Origin: Streptomyces sp. NK08204
GTDB taxonomy: Bacteria; Actinomycetota; Actinomycetes; Streptomycetales; Streptomycetaceae
Length of the DNA: 64,000 nt
Direction: 5' to 3'
Assembly (NCBI RefSeq): GCF_020400585.1
Contig: NZ_JAINVF010000018.1
Span: 62,001 to 126,000, forward strand
Shown here: positions 9,287-16,345 of the stretch, piece after piece
Position numbering within the stretch: the first letter of the stretch is position 1
Layout: every line of letters starts with the position of its first letter
Program-made: the position numbers and the translations under genes
Notes under the pieces: generated by a model
The model's input: the letters and a program-made list of their open reading frames with translations, nothing else
The model's database searches: none
Told to the model about the DNA's origin: nothing

Positions 9287-9493
9287 CTTCGTCAGCCTCC
9301 CCAACCGTCTTCAGGGGCCGAAGTCTGCCATGTAAACGCTTCGCGCAGTACTCATCCGGTTACGGAAACGGAAAGAGCTCGGCCGTTGTCCCGCAGGAAG
9401 ACCGGGGGCTCACGCGTGACAAGAGTGCGACGGGAACTCCGCGATGGCGGAAAAAATGGCCAAGAAGTGGTACGGGCGGGTCCAATTCGGTCG

Positions 9494-9522
9494 CGTGCAC
9501 GTGCATCTGCCCTTGCATCTGC
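9494..9522 (+). promoter_or_regulatory. 29-bp shared upstream element, copy 1
   Basis: CGTGCACGTGCATCTGC, four spacer bases, then GCATCTGC. The block contains the palindrome GTGCAC/ACGTGC and a 12-base-period direct repeat of GCATCTGC. It ends 73 bases before the ATPase start. An inverted copy (10647-10675), identical outside the four spacer bases, stands 80 bases before the DUF397 gene, in the same orientation relative to that gene. It is inferred to be a binding site for a common regulator, possibly the neighbouring XRE protein. Confidence 0.6.
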
Positions 9523-9595
9523 TCTTCCCATCCGAAACCATGGTCCCGCGCCACCGCTGCATCGCAACGACCGCGAATTCCCGGGAGTGCCTCGC

Positions 9596-10150
9596 ATGGG
9601 AACGAATGGATCGACCATGCTCAAGCCGTTACGGCAGGGCCTTCCGCCACTCGACCCCGCGGCCGTGTCCGATGCCGCCTCCTGCGCCCTGCCCGCCCGC
9701 TACGAAGCGGTGCGCGAGGCCCGCCGTTTCACCCGTGACACGCTGGGCCAGTGGGACGTGGGGGACCGCTTCGACGACATATGCCTGGTCGTCTCCGAAC
9801 TCGTCACCAACGCGCTGCGCCACGGGCTGCCCGCTGCCCACCGCCCTTCCGGAGAGGCCCTGCGGGCCGCGCCTCGTGACCCGGCCGGCCCCGAGCCGGG
9901 CCGGGCCGGCGACCACAGCTCGTCCGTACGACTGCATCTGATGTGCTGGAAAGAGCGGCTGGTGTGCGCGGTGCGCGACCCGAGCCACGAGACGCCCGCG
10001 CCACGGGACTCGGACGACTTCTCGGCGGAGTCGGGGCGCGGCCTGTTCCTGGTCGACTCCTTCAGTGACAGCTGGGGCTGGCACCCGCTCGCGGGCACCC
10101 TGAGCGGCAAGGTGGTCTGGGCGTTGTTCCGGCTTCCGGCCACCGACTGA
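9596..10150 (+). CDS. RsbW-like ATP-binding protein (HATPase_c_2)
   Basis: A 184-aa protein with a single GHKL ATPase domain of the anti-sigma/SpoIIAB type: N box SELVTNALRHG (about residue 70), G1-like DDFSAESGRGLFLVDSFSDSWG and a C-terminal GKVVWALFRL. Such proteins bind or phosphorylate sigma factors or antagonists, but the short stand-alone members next to XRE/DUF5753 and DUF397 genes have no fixed target. GGGAG lies eight bases before ATG 9596; the large open frame that extends upstream is antisense to other genes. It is convergent with the DUF397 gene. Confidence 0.88.
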   Translation: MGTNGSTMLKPLRQGLPPLDPAAVSDAASCALPARYEAVREARRFTRDTLGQWDVGDRFDDICLVVSELVTNALRHGLPAAHRPSGEALRAAPRDPAGPEPGRAGDHSSSVRLHLMCWKERLVCAVRDPSHETPAPRDSDDFSAESGRGLFLVDSFSDSWGWHPLAGTLSGKVVWALFRLPATD

Positions 10151-10296
10151 AGCCCGGCCCGCCGGGAGCCCGGCCCTCCTGGAGGACCCGGTTCGGCTCG
10201 AGCCGCGGTGCGGAACCGTTCCGCGCCCGTCCGCTACGCGCGTCAACCCCGCCGGTACCGTCACGCCCCGGCCCGCTCACGACCGGCAGACGCGTG

Positions 10297-10566
10297 TCAG
10301 CTCGCTATCAGGTGGTCGAACTCGCCGTCCTTGACACCGAGGAGCATCGCCTCGATCTCCGCGCGCGTGTAGACGAGTGCGGGCCCGTCCGGGAAGCGTG
10401 AGTTGCGAACGGCCACGTCACCGCCGGGCAACCGCGCGAATTCCACACAGGACCCCTGTGAGTTGCTGTGCCGGCTCTTCTGCCAGGCCACTCCGTCCAG
10501 CTGCGTGGCAGCCATGCCGTTGTACACGTCGTACCCCCCGTAAACGCCGTCAACGTCGCGGTCCAC
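10297..10566 (-). CDS. DUF397 domain protein
   Basis: An 89-aa protein whose C-terminal 60 residues are a DUF397 domain: WQKSRHSNSQGSCVEFARL, VAVRNSRFPDGPALVYT and a short acidic end. DUF397 proteins accompany XRE/DUF5753 regulators and have been described as toxin-like or anti-regulator partners in streptomycete development. GTG 10566 has GGGGAG six bases upstream. Its upstream region carries the second copy of the 29-bp element, suggesting co-regulation with the convergent ATPase gene. Confidence 0.88.
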   Translation of the reverse strand: MDRDVDGVYGGYDVYNGMAATQLDGVAWQKSRHSNSQGSCVEFARLPGGDVAVRNSRFPDGPALVYTRAEIEAMLLGVKDGEFDHLIAS

Positions 10567-10646
10567 AGTCGCTCCCCGGTGGTGCACTGGCTGGTGTGGC
10601 CATAGATGCTGTAGTCAACTGACCCGGATCATAACTCTGTTCACAT

Positions 10647-10675
10647 GCAGATGCGCGAGCAGATGCACGTGCACG
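10647..10675 (-). promoter_or_regulatory. 29-bp shared upstream element, copy 2
   Basis: Read on the minus strand: CGTGCACGTGCATCTGC, four bases, GCATCTGC. It is identical to the copy at 9494-9522 except in the four-base spacer and lies 80 bases upstream of the DUF397 start. The rest of the gene-free stretch 10567-10940 shows only TTGACT-like and AT-richer patches that may hold promoters. Confidence 0.6.
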
Positions 10676-10940
10676 AGGGGTGGTCCTGCGATTACACAAT
10701 TGACGCCCGCTTTACCGAAGTTATTCCGTCACCTGCCCGGAGCAGGCAGGACATGCACCCTCTCAGTAACAGACGCATACGGCCCCCTTACTGTTGCAGG
10801 CTCCCGCCCGCCTCCTCGACCGCGGCCACGTTCACCCCCGGATTCGACCGCGCGGTGCCCGGGGTCCGCGGTACCTGCTGGTAGCTTGCTGCGGTCTTCC
10901 GGCCGCGGGCGGGCCGGCCGCTGGAACTAGGGGGTTGGAC

Positions 10941-11438
10941 GTGACGTGGGCGACTGCGAGGACGCGGAGCGCTGCCGTGGCCATGGCCGCGGGCCTGACG
11001 GGCGCGCTCGCGCTGACGGCGTGCGGCGGCGGGGGGGACGGCGCCAAGGACGGCCCCACGCCGAGCGCGTCCCCGACGGCCACCGCGGGTTCCGGTGCCG
11101 CCACCGGCGCTGCGCCCGGGGCCTCCGGCAAGCTCCAGGGCAGCTGGATCACCACCGCCGGCGGCAAGATCGTGGCCCTGGTGGTCAACGGTGATCAGGC
11201 GGGGCTCTTCGCGACCGGCGGTTCCGTGTGCAGCGGCACGGCGGGCACCGAGGCCGGGATGCAGATGATTCATCTGACCTGCACCGACGGCAGCAAGGAC
11301 CGGGTGTCGGGCATGGTCGACTCGGTCGGCGCGAAGACCATGAAGGTGACCTGGTCGGGCAAGCTCGGGCAGGAGACGTTCACCCGGGCCGAGGGCGGCA
11401 GACTGCCCTCCGGGCTGCCGACCGGCCTCAAGCAGTGA
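10941..11438 (+). CDS. Secreted lipoprotein, unknown function
   Basis: A 165-aa protein with a lipoprotein signal: a basic start, a hydrophobic run and the lipobox LTAC (Cys near residue 29), followed by a Gly/Ala/Thr/Ser-rich linker and a small globular domain (LQGSWITTAGGKIVALVVNG onwards). The domain has two further cysteines (SVCSG, HLTCT) that could form a disulfide. I do not recognise the domain. GTG 10941 is chosen because the signal peptide starts there and AGGGGG precedes it. Confidence 0.75.
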   Translation: MTWATARTRSAAVAMAAGLTGALALTACGGGGDGAKDGPTPSASPTATAGSGAATGAAPGASGKLQGSWITTAGGKIVALVVNGDQAGLFATGGSVCSGTAGTEAGMQMIHLTCTDGSKDRVSGMVDSVGAKTMKVTWSGKLGQETFTRAEGGRLPSGLPTGLKQ

Positions 11439-11549
11439 CGCCCGGGGGCACTGCTCCGCAGCAGTGATGCCGGAGGGGCGCGCGAACGGACCCGGGGCGC
11501 AGGCGCCATGATGCAGGGGCACCGAAACGACCTCGATTGGGACCTGCCC

Positions 11550-12059
11550 ATGCGCGCCATTCCGCTCACCGTCACCGTCCTCGCCGCCGCACTGGCGCTG
11601 ACCGCCTGCGAAGGCGGCAGCGGCGGCACGGGCGGCTCCGCGTGCCGGGTCGACAAGGTCTCGGTGCAGGTGGGCCCGGCGAGCGTGGCGCCGGCGGCCG
11701 GTGACACGGGGGAAGTGCCGGTCAGCATCACGAACCAGAGCGCCCCCTGCACACTCGACAGGTTCCCCGGCGTCCTGCTGGCCGCGGGCGGCACCGAGGC
11801 GCCCGTGCCCGCGCAGCGGGGCGCCAGGCCCCAGAAGCTGAGACTCGCGAAGGGCGACTCCGCGACCTTCACGATCACCTATGTGCGCGGCAGGGCGGGC
11901 GACCGGGGCAGCCTGCAGGCGCAGACCGTGAAGATCGGCCTGCCCGGGTCCACCACCACCCGCGGTTACCCGTGGAAGTACGGCCCGATCGCCGGCGAGA
12001 ACGGCACGGCAAGCCGCCCCAACGCGTCCGTCAGCGCCTTCCAGCAGGTCGGGGACTGA
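11550..12059 (+). CDS. Lipoprotein with DUF4232-like domain
   Basis: A 169-aa lipoprotein: hydrophobic signal ending in the lipobox LTAC (Cys near residue 20), a short Gly/Ser linker, then a beta-sandwich-like domain with CRVDKVSVQVG, VPVSITNQSAPCTLDRFPGV and the YPWKYGPI end, fitting the DUF4232 family of secreted actinobacterial proteins. The two domain cysteines probably pair. It lies 111 bases after the preceding lipoprotein gene and may share its transcript. The ATG is chosen from the signal peptide; no strong ribosome-binding site is seen. Confidence 0.75.
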   Translation: MRAIPLTVTVLAAALALTACEGGSGGTGGSACRVDKVSVQVGPASVAPAAGDTGEVPVSITNQSAPCTLDRFPGVLLAAGGTEAPVPAQRGARPQKLRLAKGDSATFTITYVRGRAGDRGSLQAQTVKIGLPGSTTTRGYPWKYGPIAGENGTASRPNASVSAFQQVGD

Positions 12060-12074
12060 GCCGCCCGCAGCCGC

Positions 12075-13181
12075 TCACCCGAGCCGGGGCCGGGCTCTGA
12101 CCTGCGCCCGGTCCGCCGCTGCCGCGCCCTCCGTCCAGCCGGCCGCGTCGCTCACCCCGCGCAGCCGGGTGGTGGTCGTCTCCGGGAACATCCGGTCCAG
12201 ACGGTCGGTGACGGCTATCGCGCGCGTGGCCAGCACCGGCAGCAGATCCTGGGTGACCTGGGCCTCGGCGGCGGACCTGAGCCGGTCGCCGACGCGGTGC
12301 GCGTAGGCCGCGAGGAACGACTGCCGGAAAATCTTGGTCCGCTTACGGCCGCCGGCTCGCTGCGCGGCCTCCGCCTTGGTCATCGCGTGCGCGGCCTGCA
12401 CCAGCAGCGAAGTGTAGAGCAGCTCGACCGCCTCCAGGTCGGCCTCGAAACCGACGACCGTGCTGAAGCCCAGCGGTTCGTTCCACACCGCGCGGCAGTG
12501 GTTGGCGGTGGCGAGCGCGTCCAGCAGCACCGCCTTGGACTGCTCGTACGGCGGCTCCACCCCGATCCTGCAGGCGCCGGGCGCGTCCGGCGCGGGCGCG
12601 GCGGCGGCGAGCAGCGCCTCGTCGACGCTGTGCCGGGCCATCAGCTCCTGCGCCTTCGCGGTGAGTGCCTCCGCCTCCTGGGGGAAGCCGGTCGCCTCCG
12701 CCTTGGCGAGCAGCGCGCGAATGCGGGTGAGCATGCGGGAGGCGGCCGGACCGTGCTCCCGGCGGGACTCCTCCAGGGGTTCGAGCGCGGGCAGCCGCAG
12801 CAGCAGGCGGTACAGCTCCAGGACGGCGGTGGCGTGCGAGAAGCGGTCGCCCGCGTGCGGCGGGTCCTGCGGGAGGTCCTCCAGCTGGGCGGCCCAGCGG
12901 CGCCCGCGCGGGCGGTCGCCTCCGGCCTGCGCCCGGATCAGCCCGGCGGCCAGCCCTGCGTGCAGGTCGTCCAGCTCCCGCCGCACGAGCCGTACGACGT
13001 CGGCGGGCTGCCAGCCGCGCCGCCAGGCCGCCGCCACGAACTCCTCGCCCCGCCGCGCGAGTTCGGCATCCGCGGCCGGGTCGGCCGCGAGGAGGGACGC
13101 GCCCGTGTCGAGGCCGGAGTCGGTGTCGTCGTACAGGGAGGCCTGGAAGGCTTGGTCGACGGTGCTGCTGGTGCTGGTCAC
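12075..13181 (-). CDS. DUF2786 domain protein
   Basis: A 368-aa protein of unknown function. The central part has the DUF2786 signature (RMLTRIRALLAKAEATGFPQEAEALTAKAQELMARH, about residues 150-185, split here only by description), and the C-terminal third contains a lysine/arginine-rich stretch (RAGGRKRTKIFRQSFLAAYA). DUF2786 appears in phage and actinobacterial proteins without a fixed role. The start is GTG 13181 with no clear ribosome-binding site. The preceding minus-strand gene (S41 peptidase) is separated by a strong hairpin, so this is its own transcription unit. Confidence 0.75.
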   Translation of the reverse strand: MTSTSSTVDQAFQASLYDDTDSGLDTGASLLAADPAADAELARRGEEFVAAAWRRGWQPADVVRLVRRELDDLHAGLAAGLIRAQAGGDRPRGRRWAAQLEDLPQDPPHAGDRFSHATAVLELYRLLLRLPALEPLEESRREHGPAASRMLTRIRALLAKAEATGFPQEAEALTAKAQELMARHSVDEALLAAAAPAPDAPGACRIGVEPPYEQSKAVLLDALATANHCRAVWNEPLGFSTVVGFEADLEAVELLYTSLLVQAAHAMTKAEAAQRAGGRKRTKIFRQSFLAAYAHRVGDRLRSAAEAQVTQDLLPVLATRAIAVTDRLDRMFPETTTTRLRGVSDAAGWTEGAAAADRAQVRARPRLG

Positions 13182-13212
13182 GCGTCGATCGTGCCATGGG
13201 CCGCCGACAGCG

Positions 13213-13249
13213 GGGCGCGGCTGTCCACAGGCTGTGGACAGCCGCGCCC
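13213..13249 (-). terminator. Terminator of the S41 peptidase gene
   Basis: An 18-bp perfect inverted repeat centred on one base begins four bases after the S41 stop codon. Its arms contain CTGTCCACA and its complement, which match the relaxed streptomycete DnaA-box pattern; a terminator function is the simpler reading. Confidence 0.65.
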
Positions 13250-13253
13250 GCCG

Positions 13254-14195
13254 TCAGGACCGTGCCAGTTCCAGCAGCGCCCGGTCGAGGGCTTCCTCGG
13301 CGGCGCACGGGATGTCCGGCTGGATGCCGGTGCCCTCCCAGTTGGTGCCGGACACCGGGTTGAGCGAACGGGCGACCGGGATCGTGACCTCCAGATGCGG
13401 GTGGACCGTCCAGCCCTCGCGAGGATGCGCACCGCCCTTGGTGGTCTCCCCCACGATCACCGCCCGGCCCAGTTGCTGCAGGTTGTACGCCAGTTCCTCG
13501 GCGCCGGAGAAGGTGTGGCCGCTCGTGAGCACACAGACCGGCTTCGTGCCGCCGAAGCGGGCTCCCGGGACGTGCGGCAGGCTCCAGTACTGGTCGTGGC
13601 GCTCCCCCGCGCGCACGTACTGGGTGTTGAGGTGGGTGCGCTCGTCGAGCAGGTAGCTGCAGACGAAGGACACCGTCTCCGGGTCGCCGCCGCGGTTGCC
13701 CCGCAGATCGAGGATCAGCGCGTCCGCCCGCGCGACCAGCGTGAACGCGGCCGAGAGCGGTTCGGCGGACCAGGCGAGCGGGAACAGTGACGGGCCCAGT
13801 TCGAGGAGGGCGGCACCACCGGCCAGCAGCTGCACCCGCGGGACTCCGCCCAGGGAGGCGTCGAACCGGCGGCGCATCTCGGCCAGCGTTGCCTCGCCCT
13901 GCTCCTGGGGCACCCGATCGGGGTGGTGTCTCAGGCGCAGGTGCAGGTCGCCGTTGTCCGACTGGAGGTCCGCGGTGACCCGGGCTCCGAGCTCCTCGGC
14001 GCTGCCCACGTCGTAGGCCCCCTCGGCAAGGCGGCGGCGCAGCAGCGCGGCGAGCCGCTCGCCGACCTCCGGGAAGACGTACTGCTCAGCGACGAGCCGG
14101 GCGGTCTGCTCGATCACGGCGGCTGTGCCGGTCACGGGTGTCGGGGTTTCCGACTCACCGGGCGTCCCGGATGTACCGGGCATCAAGGTGGTCAT
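13254..14195 (-). CDS. S41 family (tail-specific/TSPc) peptidase
   Basis: A 313-aa peptidase of the C-terminal-processing family. The substrate-binding LILDLRGNRGG (about residue 180), nucleophile serine in TSGHTFSGAEELAYNLQQ and general-base lysine in VGETTKGGAHP are all present. There is no PDZ domain and no obvious signal peptide, so it belongs to the short PDZ-less group related to interphotoreceptor retinoid-binding proteins. ATG 14195 is chosen: it lies seven bases after a -10-like box, implying a leaderless mRNA, and the upstream extension is an Arg-rich antisense translation. Divergent from an ArsR-type regulator. Confidence 0.85.
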   Translation of the reverse strand: MTTLMPGTSGTPGESETPTPVTGTAAVIEQTARLVAEQYVFPEVGERLAALLRRRLAEGAYDVGSAEELGARVTADLQSDNGDLHLRLRHHPDRVPQEQGEATLAEMRRRFDASLGGVPRVQLLAGGAALLELGPSLFPLAWSAEPLSAAFTLVARADALILDLRGNRGGDPETVSFVCSYLLDERTHLNTQYVRAGERHDQYWSLPHVPGARFGGTKPVCVLTSGHTFSGAEELAYNLQQLGRAVIVGETTKGGAHPREGWTVHPHLEVTIPVARSLNPVSGTNWEGTGIQPDIPCAAEEALDRALLELARS

Positions 14196-14202
14196 GGCGG
14201 CG

Positions 14203-14231
14203 AGTACAACATCGACTTGCGCAAGCGTCAA
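14203..14231 (-). promoter_or_regulatory. Probable leaderless promoter of the S41 gene
   Basis: Minus strand: TTGACG (14231-14226), 17-base spacer, TGTACT (14208-14203), then seven bases to the ATG. The spacer contains the perfect 10-base palindrome CTTGCGCAAG (14216-14225). There is no ribosome-binding site. The -10 box lacks the usual second-position A, so confidence is moderate. Confidence 0.5.
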
Positions 14232-14247
14232 GAGAATTGGACGCTTG
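14222..14247. promoter_or_regulatory. Inverted-repeat operator between S41 and ArsR genes
   Basis: CAAGCGTC, ten bases, GACGCTTG: an eight-base perfect inverted repeat of the size bound by ArsR-type dimers. It covers the -35 region of the S41 gene and ends five bases before the GTG of the ArsR gene, so a bound regulator could repress both. Confidence 0.6.
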
Positions 14248-14251
14248 GCAG

Positions 14252-14785
14252 GTGACCGGACGACAGGACGACGCACACGAACACGAACACGAACACGAAG
14301 ACGTACTGGAGATCTCCGCACCCGAGCAGTTCGCCGCGCTCGCGCACCAACTGCGTCAGCGACTGCTCTTCGTGCTGACCCACCAGCCCGCCACGACAAG
14401 CCAGCTGGCGGTGCGGCTCGGGGTGGCCAAGGGCAGCGTGGCGCACCACCTCAAGGTGCTGCGCGAGGCAGGGCTCGTACAGGTCACGGAGACCCGGCAG
14501 GTCCGGGGCGGGACCGAGCAGTACTACCGCCGGGCCGTCCGGCGGCTGAGGGTGACGGAGCCGCAGGCGGCGGGCACCGAGGCGCTGCTCGGCGCGGTGG
14601 CCCAGGAACTGGACCGCTCCCCGGGCGACCCGCTCCTCAGCCTCCGGCATCTGCGCCTGTCACCGGAGCGGGCGCGGCGGCTGCGGGACACCCTGGCGGA
14701 GTTGGTCGACGAGGCCGAGGAGGACGTGGGCGACGAGCCGGTGCACGGGGTGCTGGTGGTGATGTACGAGCACGGGGGCTCGTAG
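14252..14785 (+). CDS. ArsR-type winged-helix regulator with His/Glu repeat
   Basis: A 177-aa regulator with an ArsR/HTH_20 winged helix at residues 20-90 (FAALAHQLRQRLLFVLTHQP, TTSQLAVRLGVAKGSVAHHLKVLREAGLV, GTEQYYRR). A run of four HE pairs near residues 9-16, encoded by a perfect CACGAA-type repeat, precedes the domain and could bind metal, although canonical ArsR cysteine sites are absent. The C-terminal half is helical and ends with HGVLVVMYEHGGS. GTG 14252 follows an inverted repeat without a ribosome-binding site. Likely autoregulatory and controlling the divergent S41 peptidase. Confidence 0.82.
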   Translation: MTGRQDDAHEHEHEHEDVLEISAPEQFAALAHQLRQRLLFVLTHQPATTSQLAVRLGVAKGSVAHHLKVLREAGLVQVTETRQVRGGTEQYYRRAVRRLRVTEPQAAGTEALLGAVAQELDRSPGDPLLSLRHLRLSPERARRLRDTLAELVDEAEEDVGDEPVHGVLVVMYEHGGS

Positions 14786-14866
14786 CGGCGCACGGTCGCA
14801 GCCGAGGCGCGGTCTCACTGGCTGGAATTCCGCACCGCCCGGGCGGGCGGCGACGAGCATGGCGGC

Positions 14867-15490
14867 ATGGTGGACATGTCTCTCTACGCGGCGTTCCTGG
14901 TGGCAGCCTTCGCGCTGTGCGTGACTCCCGGGCCGGACATGATGTTCATTGTGGCGATGGGCGGCCGGGGCGACCCCTTGACGGGGGTGACGGCGGCCGT
15001 GGGGGTCGCCTGCGCCATGCTGGTGCACACGGTCGCGGCGGCCCTCGGACTGTCGGCCCTGTTCCTGACCCTGCCGACGCTCTACCACGTGCTGCGCTGG
15101 GCTGGTGCGGCCTATCTGCTGTACCTCGCGGTGAAGGCGTTCCGCGGCGCAGCCGGAACCGCCGAGGAGGAGGCCGAGCCGCACCGCGGGCGACGGCGGG
15201 CCTTCTGGCGGGGAGCCGTCACCAACCTGCTCAACCCCAAGGTGATCCTCTTCAACGTCTCCTTCCTCCCCCAGTTCGTGAACCCCGGCCTGGGGCACGT
15301 ACGGGAGCAGTTCCTGGTCCTGGGCGTCACCCTCACGGCGATCGGCCTGATCGTGGACGGCTCGGTCGGGCTGCTATCCGGAAGGCTCGCGTCACTGCTG
15401 CGGCGCAGCCGCCGGGTGACCCGGGCGCTGGACCTGTTCAGCGGGACGGTGTTCGCCGGACTGGCCGTGCGGCTTGCCGCACCCGAGTAA
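14867..15490 (+). CDS. LysE family amino-acid exporter
   Basis: A 207-aa LysE/RhtB translocator with about six hydrophobic segments. The family signature FALCVTPGPDMMFIVAMGGRG is at residues 13-34, and the mid-protein GAVTNLLNPKVILFNVSFLPQFV is diagnostic. Members export lysine, homoserine or other small metabolites; the substrate is not evident. It follows the ArsR-type gene by 81 bases on the same strand and may be co-transcribed, although no metal-export signature is present. ATG 14867 is used; ATG 14876 is possible. Confidence 0.88.
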   Translation: MVDMSLYAAFLVAAFALCVTPGPDMMFIVAMGGRGDPLTGVTAAVGVACAMLVHTVAAALGLSALFLTLPTLYHVLRWAGAAYLLYLAVKAFRGAAGTAEEEAEPHRGRRRAFWRGAVTNLLNPKVILFNVSFLPQFVNPGLGHVREQFLVLGVTLTAIGLIVDGSVGLLSGRLASLLRRSRRVTRALDLFSGTVFAGLAVRLAAPE

Positions 15491-15502
15491 GGGGACGTCG
15501 AA

Positions 15503-15549
15503 TGTCAACCGTAGGTTGACACCCTGGGGGTGACAACCTACGGTTGACA
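15503..15549 (+). promoter_or_regulatory. Double palindrome over a leaderless promoter
   Basis: Two copies of an inverted repeat: TGTCAACC-GTA-GGTTGACA (15503-15521) and TGACAACC-TAC-GGTTGACA (15531-15549), 28 bases apart. The first contains a perfect -35 TTGACA (15516-15521); 17 bases later the second contains the -10 TACGGT (15539-15544), and the ATG follows six bases on. The promoter is therefore covered by both operators and gives a leaderless mRNA. Confidence 0.75.
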
Positions 15550-15550
15550 C

Positions 15551-16297
15551 ATGGCGACGCACCCGAACATCACGGCATCGGTACGCCTCGACGACCTCAT
15601 CGAGGCCATCAAGAAGGTGCACCCCGAACCCCTCGACCAGCTCCAGGACGCAGTGATCGCCGCGGACCACCTCGGTGACGTGGCCGACCATCTGATCGGG
15701 CACTTCGTGGACCAGGCCCGGCGGTCCGGCGCGTCCTGGACGGAGATCGGCAAGAGCATGGGGGTGACCCGGCAGGCGGCGCAGAAGCGGTTCGTGCCGA
15801 AGGAGTCCACCGACCTCGACCCCAGCCAGGGCTTCAGCCGCTACACCCCGCGCGCGCGGAACGTGGTCATGGCCGCCCACAACGAGGCGCTGGCCGCGCG
15901 CAACCCCGAGGGCCGTCCCGAACACCTGCTCCTGGGGCTGCTGGCCGAGCCGGAGGGCCTGGCCGCGAAGGCGATCACCGCGCAGGGCGTCCCGCTGGAC
16001 GCCGTACGCCAGGCCGCGAGCGCCGCGCTCCCAGCCGCCGCGGAGCAGGTCCCGGACCTCGTCCCCTACGGCCCCGAGGCCAAGAAGGTCCTCGAACTCA
16101 CCTTCCGCGAGGCGCTCCGGCTCGGCCACAACTACATCGGCACCGAGCACCTGTTGCTGGCCCTGCTGGAGCACGAGAACGGCGAGGGGGTCCTCAACGG
16201 GCTCGGCATCACCAAGGCGGCGATCGAGGAGTACCTCGACAGAATGCTGACACTGTTGCTGGAGAAGAAGGGGTCCCAGTCCCCCCAGGAGGGCTGA
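15551..16297 (+). CDS. HTH/Clp N-domain regulator-like protein
   Basis: A 248-aa protein. The N-terminal third has a helix-turn-helix (GASWTEIGKSMGVTRQAAQKRF, residues 58-79). The remainder is a two-repeat Clp_N domain as in ClpA/ClpC (EHLLLGLLAEPEGLAAKA at about 118 and GTEHLLLALLEHENGEGVL at about 198) but with no AAA+ ATPase. Clp_N normally receives adaptor proteins or substrates, so this may couple protease adaptors to transcription. The double palindrome over its own leaderless promoter strongly suggests autorepression. The ligand or partner is unknown. Confidence 0.8.
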   Translation: MATHPNITASVRLDDLIEAIKKVHPEPLDQLQDAVIAADHLGDVADHLIGHFVDQARRSGASWTEIGKSMGVTRQAAQKRFVPKESTDLDPSQGFSRYTPRARNVVMAAHNEALAARNPEGRPEHLLLGLLAEPEGLAAKAITAQGVPLDAVRQAASAALPAAAEQVPDLVPYGPEAKKVLELTFREALRLGHNYIGTEHLLLALLEHENGEGVLNGLGITKAAIEEYLDRMLTLLLEKKGSQSPQEG

Positions 16298-16345
16298 AAT
16301 CCCTGGTCGGAGCGATTGTCAGACCCGCCTGCCACACTCGCTGTC

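Noticed and set aside
6311..9595. Plus-strand open frame continuous with the RsbW-like ATPase
   Set aside because: The part before 9596 is antisense to the DinB, aldehyde dehydrogenase and XRE genes; a good ribosome-binding site marks the true start at 9596.
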